From: Chloroflexota bacterium
Lineage (GTDB): Bacteria; Chloroflexota; Dehalococcoidia; CAUJGQ01
Length of the DNA stretch: 44,773 nt
Direction of reading: 5' to 3'
NCBI GenBank assembly: GCA_963170165.1
Contig: CAUJGQ010000072.1
Location: forward strand, 1 to 44,773
This document shows, one piece after another, positions 40,539-44,773 of this stretch. The translations under genes and the position numbers were made by a program. Position 1 is the first letter of the stretch. Each line of letters starts with the position of its first letter. The notes below the pieces were generated by a model. It searched no databases, was not told the origin of the DNA, and saw nothing but the letters and a program-made list of their open reading frames with translations.

Positions 40539-40552
40539 CAGGAGAGTGCGCT

Positions 40553-41083
40553 GTGCAGGTCGAACTGATCAACGTCTTCATCAAGGCCGCGATGGATGTG
40601 CTGCGCTCCGAGACGGGCGAAGAGCCAAGCGCCGGCTCGATCAAAGTGCTGAGCTCGGCTCAGACCTCGGAAGAAGTCACCGTCATGATCGGCGTGACCG
40701 GTGACGTGCGTGGCATGGTGCTGCTGGGCATGTCCGAGCGCACGGCCAAAGGCATCGTCTCGCGCATGATGGGCGAGCCCTGCCCGCTCTTTGATGAGCT
40801 GGCGCAGAGCGGCATCGCCGAGATGGGCAACGTCATTACCGGCCTGGCGACGCAGGGGCTCGAACAGGCCGGTTATGGGGCCGTTATCTCGCCACCGGCG
40901 CTGGTGGCCGGTGGCCCTGGCATCATCATCTCCACGGTCAACATTCGCCGGTTCGTCGTGCCGCTGCATTGCGGCGTCGGAGACCTGGTGCTGCACGCGG
41001 CGTTAGAACTGGCGCCCGCTACCAGTCAACACGGCCACAGTAACGGCCGCGCCGTGGTGGCGCCGGGCGTGTTCGGTATCTAG
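40553..41083 (+). CDS. cheX: CheY-phosphate phosphatase CheX
   Basis: CheX is a phosphatase of the CheC/CheX/FliY group. The 176-aa protein has the beginning VELINVFIKAAMDVLRSETG and the active pair Glu90 and Asn93 in SGIAEMGNVITGLA. The start is GTG at 40553, with AGGAGA about eight bases ahead; the upstream frame overlaps cheR in another reading frame and is unlikely. Together with cheC it gives two CheY phosphatases in one operon. A long inverted repeat follows. Confidence 0.9.
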   Translation: MQVELINVFIKAAMDVLRSETGEEPSAGSIKVLSSAQTSEEVTVMIGVTGDVRGMVLLGMSERTAKGIVSRMMGEPCPLFDELAQSGIAEMGNVITGLATQGLEQAGYGAVISPPALVAGGPGIIISTVNIRRFVVPLHCGVGDLVLHAALELAPATSQHGHSNGRAVVAPGVFGI

Positions 41084-41092
41084 CCAGAGCAC

Positions 41093-41195
41093 CAGGACCG
41101 GGAGAGCACCGGGGGACGCAGTCGACCACTGCTTTCATGCTTGCGCTGATGACCACCACTCCGCGCCTGCGCCCTCCGGTGTTCTCCCGGTCCTG
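41093..41195 (+). repeat. Long inverted repeat closing the che operon
   Basis: The left arm 41093-41112 and right arm 41176-41195 are 20 bases each and match except one G-T pair; CAGGACCGGGAG starts the left arm. The loop is 63 bases, which is too long for a normal terminator. The pairing continues for three bases with GGG/CCC inside. It begins ten bases after the cheX stop. It may still act as a terminator or stabilise the 3' end. Confidence 0.6.
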
Positions 41196-41331
41196 TCATG
41201 TACTGCCGCGACAGATCGGTGCTTCGTCACCGTGCAGTCACCATTCATTGCCTGACATACACCCCCCGGAATCTCGGTCACGCTGATGCTGGATACGCGG
41301 GATCTTAGCCCGCGGCCCGGCAGGTGTCGCT

Positions 41332-42435
41332 GTGACTGCTTCGGTCCCGGCTGCTCCCCTGGCCATCCAGCCTGGCGCCGAGCCGCTGTGCGCCCGCTGC
41401 GGCGGCGCGCTGCCTGCCGCCTGGAGCTGGTGCGCGTGGTGTGGCCTGCATCGCGCCGCGGCAGATCGCGCTGCTGCTCCGCTGTCCTGGACCGTATCGA
41501 TTCCCATCCTCACCAGCCGTTTCGCCCTCTGGGATCTTGCCCGGGCGCTGATTGCGTCGGTAGCGGTGACGCAGGTTGGGGCCTATGCCGTCTCGCGTCT
41601 TTCCCTCGGCAAGGCCCAGCTCATACCCTGGCCGCTGCTGCTCGGCGTCATCGGGCTGATCGCCTGCCTGGCGGTCGTCGTGGTGCTGGTGGTGTTCCAA
41701 AACCACTATCACGCACGCTTTCGCATTGGGCCGGCGGGCGTGGCCATGGCGCTGACAACCCGCGAGCGGCGGATCAATCGCGTGCTGTTCTGGGCCGGCC
41801 TGCTTGCCGGTAAGCCGCAGGTGGTCGGGGCAGCGATGATCGCCGAGTCGCAGGAAGCGAAGGTGGTGGACTGGCACGACATCCATCGTGTGACGGTGCA
41901 CCGCCGGCCGCGTGTTATCACGCTATCGGGCAGCCAGCGCACGCAGATTAGGCTGTTCTGCCCGCCGGAAGCATTTGACGAGGCGGTTGCACGGTGCCAG
42001 GCATCGCTGGCCGCTGCTGAACGCCTGCGCCGCGCCTGTGGTGAAGATGCCCCCCGGCCGTGGAGCCGCTGGCTGCTGACCGCTGCTGTGTTCGCCACCC
42101 TGACGCTGCTGGCCGGCGTGGCCACGTGGCCAGACGGGACGCTGGCACCGGTGGCCCTTGGCTCCGGAGCGCTGGCGGTGCTGTTGGTGCCGCTGCACGC
42201 GCGGTGGCGTGCGCCGCTGGCGCTCGGCGGGCTGATCGCGGCGGCCGTGGCAGCCATGCTGCTGGGCCGTGAGGCGTGGCAGGCGATCCCGTATCCGTGG
42301 GGTGGTGGCTTGCGCGCCCTGCATTATCAACCGTGGTGGCTGGCTCGCACGGCGGCCGGCACGCTGGCCCTGCTGGCCGTACATACCACCGTCCTGATTG
42401 GTCTCCTGGCAAGACGGAAAGGAGCGGCGTCATGA
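41332..42435 (+). CDS. Zinc-ribbon membrane protein, function unknown (1 of 3)
   Basis: A 367-aa protein that I do not recognise. An N-terminal zinc ribbon, CARCGGALPAAWSWCAWCG (about residues 20-38), is followed by two membrane segments (about 82-102 and 103-125), a cytoplasmic central part (130-245) with RVTVHRRPRVITLSGSQRTQ, and three or four more membrane segments (about 247-360). The start is GTG at 41332, with a modest purine stretch upstream; other in-frame starts are possible. It overlaps the next gene by four bases (ATGA), so they are co-translated. The group starts 136 bases after the inverted repeat and no regulatory box was seen. Confidence 0.75.
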   Translation: MTASVPAAPLAIQPGAEPLCARCGGALPAAWSWCAWCGLHRAAADRAAAPLSWTVSIPILTSRFALWDLARALIASVAVTQVGAYAVSRLSLGKAQLIPWPLLLGVIGLIACLAVVVVLVVFQNHYHARFRIGPAGVAMALTTRERRINRVLFWAGLLAGKPQVVGAAMIAESQEAKVVDWHDIHRVTVHRRPRVITLSGSQRTQIRLFCPPEAFDEAVARCQASLAAAERLRRACGEDAPRPWSRWLLTAAVFATLTLLAGVATWPDGTLAPVALGSGALAVLLVPLHARWRAPLALGGLIAAAVAAMLLGREAWQAIPYPWGGGLRALHYQPWWLARTAAGTLALLAVHTTVLIGLLARRKGAAS

Positions 42436-43853
42436 CGACCGATCGCTTCTGCCGGTCCTGTGGCGCGTCCATCGCGCTGGATACGCGCTTCTGTGAATCT
42501 TGTGGAAAGCCCGCGGATGCAGGTGCAGCCGCATCTCCGCCCATTGACGTTGCCCGGCCCCGATTCGCGGCTCCGGGGCGGCTGCCCGTGATCGCCGGAG
42601 CGGCGATCGTGATGGCTGTCGTGGTGGGGGGCGTGATCTGGTGGACTGGCCGGGATGGGTCTGATGGCGCACTGGGACAGAGCGGCGGACCGCCGGCAGC
42701 CACAGCCGCACCTGCCACCGCTACCGCCGGCGCTCGTTCGCCGGTGCCTGCTACGGTTACTCCGCCGCTGGCGAGTGCGACACCGCAGAGCACACCGTCA
42801 CCTGCTGCCACGCCGCGGACTGCGACCCCCGGACGGACGAGCACCCCGAGCGCAGCTGACCTGCGGCCGCTGCTGGGTGACTGGGACATCCGATCGGCGG
42901 TGGTCACAGAGGACGGTGAGACGAAGGACGCCACCGCTGATCTGGCGGACACGTTCATTCGCATCCTCACGCGCAACAACGGCGGCACGCTGGTGCTGGA
43001 GATGTGGATGCCGTACACCGAATCCTTTGAACTGACGGAAGTCGCACTGCGCCAGACCAGTGCCGGGCGCTACGAGGGCACCGGCGAGGGCGATGACGGC
43101 ACCGATCTGATCGTCACCGCGCGGTTGCCGGACGGCAACAACCGGCTGGAGTTGACGTTTGTCGATGCCGATCCGCTGGCCGACCCACCGAACCGGCTGG
43201 TGCTGGGGCTGGCACGGCGGGTCGCGGGTGGGAGCCCCACACCGGCCCCGACCAGCGCAGCGCTGGACCTTCGTCGCCCGGAGACGTATCTGCCGGCCGC
43301 GGGCCGTCACTTCTCCTACGTCGAGACCTACACGGACGGCTCCGGCAGCAATGAGCCTGAGGCGATTACGGCGCAGATTCCGGGTGGCCCGGCGGTCACA
43401 CGGCTGGAACTCACTCCTGATGCCTATGCCGGGATGCTGACCATCGCCATGCACTACGTCGTTCGCAGTGACGGCGTGTACCTGGCCTATGATCCCTTCC
43501 CGACGGAGCTGACGCTGTGGCTGGCGCGGGACCTTGCAGCCGGCCGGCGCTGGGAGACCCCCGGTTCGTTCAATGGCCCGAGTGCAATCCGGGCCCTGGT
43601 GGTGGAGACGGGCGGCGCCTGCCCAAACAAGCAGGTCAAGCTGAGCAACTGCATGACTCTGCGTGTGGAGTACGTCGATGCCGGCTTCACGTTCTTGCAG
43701 TGGTACGCGCCCGGATACGGCGAAGTGATGCGCCGGGACGCAGCGAACCTATCCGTGATGATGGAACTGGTGGCAGTCGACGAGATCGGCGAGAGCACGG
43801 CACTGGCCGTGGTCCGCTCGGAAGCGCCGAACGTCGCCAAGGTGCCACGCTGA
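42432..43853 (+). CDS. Zinc-ribbon membrane protein, function unknown (2 of 3)
   Basis: A 473-aa protein with an N-terminal zinc ribbon, CRSCGASIALDTRFCESCG (residues 7-25), one membrane segment (about 53-75), a Thr/Pro-rich linker (85-140), and a large exported domain with two repeats of similar style, one starting near DLRPLLGDWDIRSAVVTEDG and another near LDLRRPETYLPAAGRHFSYV. Two cysteines (GGACPNKQVKLSNC) may form a disulfide. No motif tells its function. AGGAG lies about nine bases before the ATG. It is preceded by the first and followed 21 bases later by the third member. Confidence 0.75.
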   Translation: MTTDRFCRSCGASIALDTRFCESCGKPADAGAAASPPIDVARPRFAAPGRLPVIAGAAIVMAVVVGGVIWWTGRDGSDGALGQSGGPPAATAAPATATAGARSPVPATVTPPLASATPQSTPSPAATPRTATPGRTSTPSAADLRPLLGDWDIRSAVVTEDGETKDATADLADTFIRILTRNNGGTLVLEMWMPYTESFELTEVALRQTSAGRYEGTGEGDDGTDLIVTARLPDGNNRLELTFVDADPLADPPNRLVLGLARRVAGGSPTPAPTSAALDLRRPETYLPAAGRHFSYVETYTDGSGSNEPEAITAQIPGGPAVTRLELTPDAYAGMLTIAMHYVVRSDGVYLAYDPFPTELTLWLARDLAAGRRWETPGSFNGPSAIRALVVETGGACPNKQVKLSNCMTLRVEYVDAGFTFLQWYAPGYGEVMRRDAANLSVMMELVAVDEIGESTALAVVRSEAPNVAKVPR

Positions 43854-43874
43854 CCGGCAGAGAGGGGCAGGGCG

Positions 43875-44773
43875 ATGAACGCGCCGGTGACACCGCGACG
43901 CTGCCCGTCTTGTGGACATGCGCTTCGGGCCGATGCGCGCTTTTGCGGAGGCTGCGGTGGCGCAGTCCACACCGGTGCGCCGGTTCCACCGGCGGCGAGA
44001 ACCGTTCCGGCGGCGAGTCGTTGCCGGTCATGTGGTCACCAACTACGTGCCGATGTGCGGTTCTGCGCCGGATGTGGCGCTCCGGCGAGTGCGACCCGCG
44101 GCCGTCCCCGCTGGCAGGTTGTCGCCGCGATTGGCGCGGTGATCGCGCTAGTGGTAGGGCTGGGCGCCTGGCAGCTGGCCGGGCGAGGTGGCCGCGGATC
44201 GACACCCAACGGCGGCGCGCCGGTTGCGACCGGCTACCGCCCTGCCCAGACGCTAACCCACGTCTCAGGTGCGCAGATCAACGTCCCGGGCGGCCAGATC
44301 GCCGATTCGCTCCACCTGTCGTGGGAGCCGGTGGAGACCCCGGCGGCGCTGGCCGATTTACCGCTCACCGCGCCGGTGATGCAGTTTCAGTCACTGGACA
44401 GCGCCACGCTGTCAGAGCGGGCGACGGTCGATCTGCCCGCGGGTGATAGGCCCGGCGAGGCCGTGGTGCTGGTGCGCACCACGCTGGGGTTGTGGGCGCC
44501 GCTGCCATCCACGCCGGTGACGCTGCCGAACGGCCAGGCCGGCGTGCGGATAAGCATCGACCGCGAGCCTTCACCCTGGGTCTTTGCCGTGGCGGCTCGC
44601 CAGTCGCTGGCGGCGATTCCGGCTGACCCGCTGGTCGCCGAGGTGATCAAGGCGGAGCAGCTGCTGTGGACGGACAAGGCGGCGCTGGCCATGCCACCGA
44701 AACAGAGCGGTGCCGTGCAGCCCTCCGACGCGCTGCGGGTCTCCAGCTCCTACCAGAGCCAGGAGCAGACCCT
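43875..44773 (+). CDS. Tandem zinc-ribbon membrane protein, cut by window edge (3 of 3)
   Basis: An open reading frame that runs off the right end, at least 299 codons. It begins MNAPVTPRRCPSCGHALRAD and has two successive zinc ribbons, CPSCGHALRADARFCGGCG and CRSCGHQLRADVRFCAGCG, which look like a recent duplication. One membrane segment follows (about residues 84-103, VVAAIGAVIALVVGLGAWQL), then an exported domain with LSWEPVETPAALADLPLTAP and VDLPAGDRPGEAVVLVRTTL. The domain is unknown to me. GAGGGGCAGG precedes the ATG. Its shared plan with the two genes before it suggests they act together at the membrane. Confidence 0.8.
   Translation, partial: MNAPVTPRRCPSCGHALRADARFCGGCGGAVHTGAPVPPAARTVPAASRCRSCGHQLRADVRFCAGCGAPASATRGRPRWQVVAAIGAVIALVVGLGAWQLAGRGGRGSTPNGGAPVATGYRPAQTLTHVSGAQINVPGGQIADSLHLSWEPVETPAALADLPLTAPVMQFQSLDSATLSERATVDLPAGDRPGEAVVLVRTTLGLWAPLPSTPVTLPNGQAGVRISIDREPSPWVFAVAARQSLAAIPADPLVAEVIKAEQLLWTDKAALAMPPKQSGAVQPSDALRVSSSYQSQEQT

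Noticed and set aside
1-44773. Sigma-28 promoters (TAAA-N15-GCCGATAA)
   Set aside because: CCGAT and CCCGAT occur often, including in the box described above, but no convincing TAAA at the right spacing was found. The late genes that would use sigma-28 are mostly absent here.
1-44773. CRISPR arrays, tRNA or rRNA genes, insertion sequences, prophage
   Set aside because: I saw no spaced direct repeats, no cloverleaf or rRNA-like stretch and no transposase or integrase protein.

Overview
The window is about 45 kb of GC-rich bacterial DNA that carries most of a flagellar and chemotaxis locus with a few unrelated genes set into it. The best guess for the source is a thermophilic, single-membrane Chloroflexota of the Thermomicrobia type (relatives of Sphaerobacter or Thermomicrobium). 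This is inference: rod, hook, MS-ring, C-ring and export genes are here, but no P-ring or L-ring gene (flgI, flgH) is seen; secreted proteins are sortase-like, lipobox-bearing or Thr/Pro-rich; and CheC, CheD and CheX are all present. I could not run a similarity search.

Layout. 1-5174 (+): sortase, flgM, a small Cys-rich unknown, then fliF-fliG-fliH. 5213-8631: an interruption made of lysA, a membrane protein and a DM13 protein (minus strand) and a hydrolase (plus strand). 8768-15024 (+): fliI-fliJ-flgB-flgC, a terminator, then fliE-fliK-flgD-flgE. 15138-18343 (+): a beta-propeller lipoprotein, argG and another lipoprotein. 18410-22590 (-): fliO-fliP-fliQ-fliR-flhB and a small basic protein. 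22747-23602: a cupin gene converging on a stand-alone receiver gene. 23704-28241 (-): flbD-motA-motB-fliL-fliM-fliN. 28431-29177 (-): a NarL/LuxR-type response regulator. 29538-32009 (+): subtilisin-like protease and a receiver-GGDEF protein. 32087-34025 (-): transglycosylase and LysM/M23 peptidase. 34327-41083 (+): cheW-cheA-cheC-cheD-cheY-cheB-cheR-cheX. 41332-44773 (+): three successive zinc-ribbon membrane proteins, the last cut by the window edge.

No flhA, flagellin, fliD, flgK, flgL, fliA (sigma-28) or chemoreceptor gene is present, so the motility set is completed elsewhere.

The most interesting signal is regulatory. Six motility or wall-remodelling units (fliF, fliE, fliO, flbD/mot, the NarL-type regulator itself, and the transglycosylase/M23 pair) have a near-palindromic 16-base box of the form NNGGGNTTNCCCC(G/A)AT. 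In every case the box ends exactly 22 bases before a hexamer with A at its second and T at its sixth position, a -10 element without a recognisable -35. That geometry centres the box near -42, where class II activators, including many LuxR/NarL proteins, bind. I infer a dedicated flagellar regulon whose candidate activator is the response regulator at 28431-29177.
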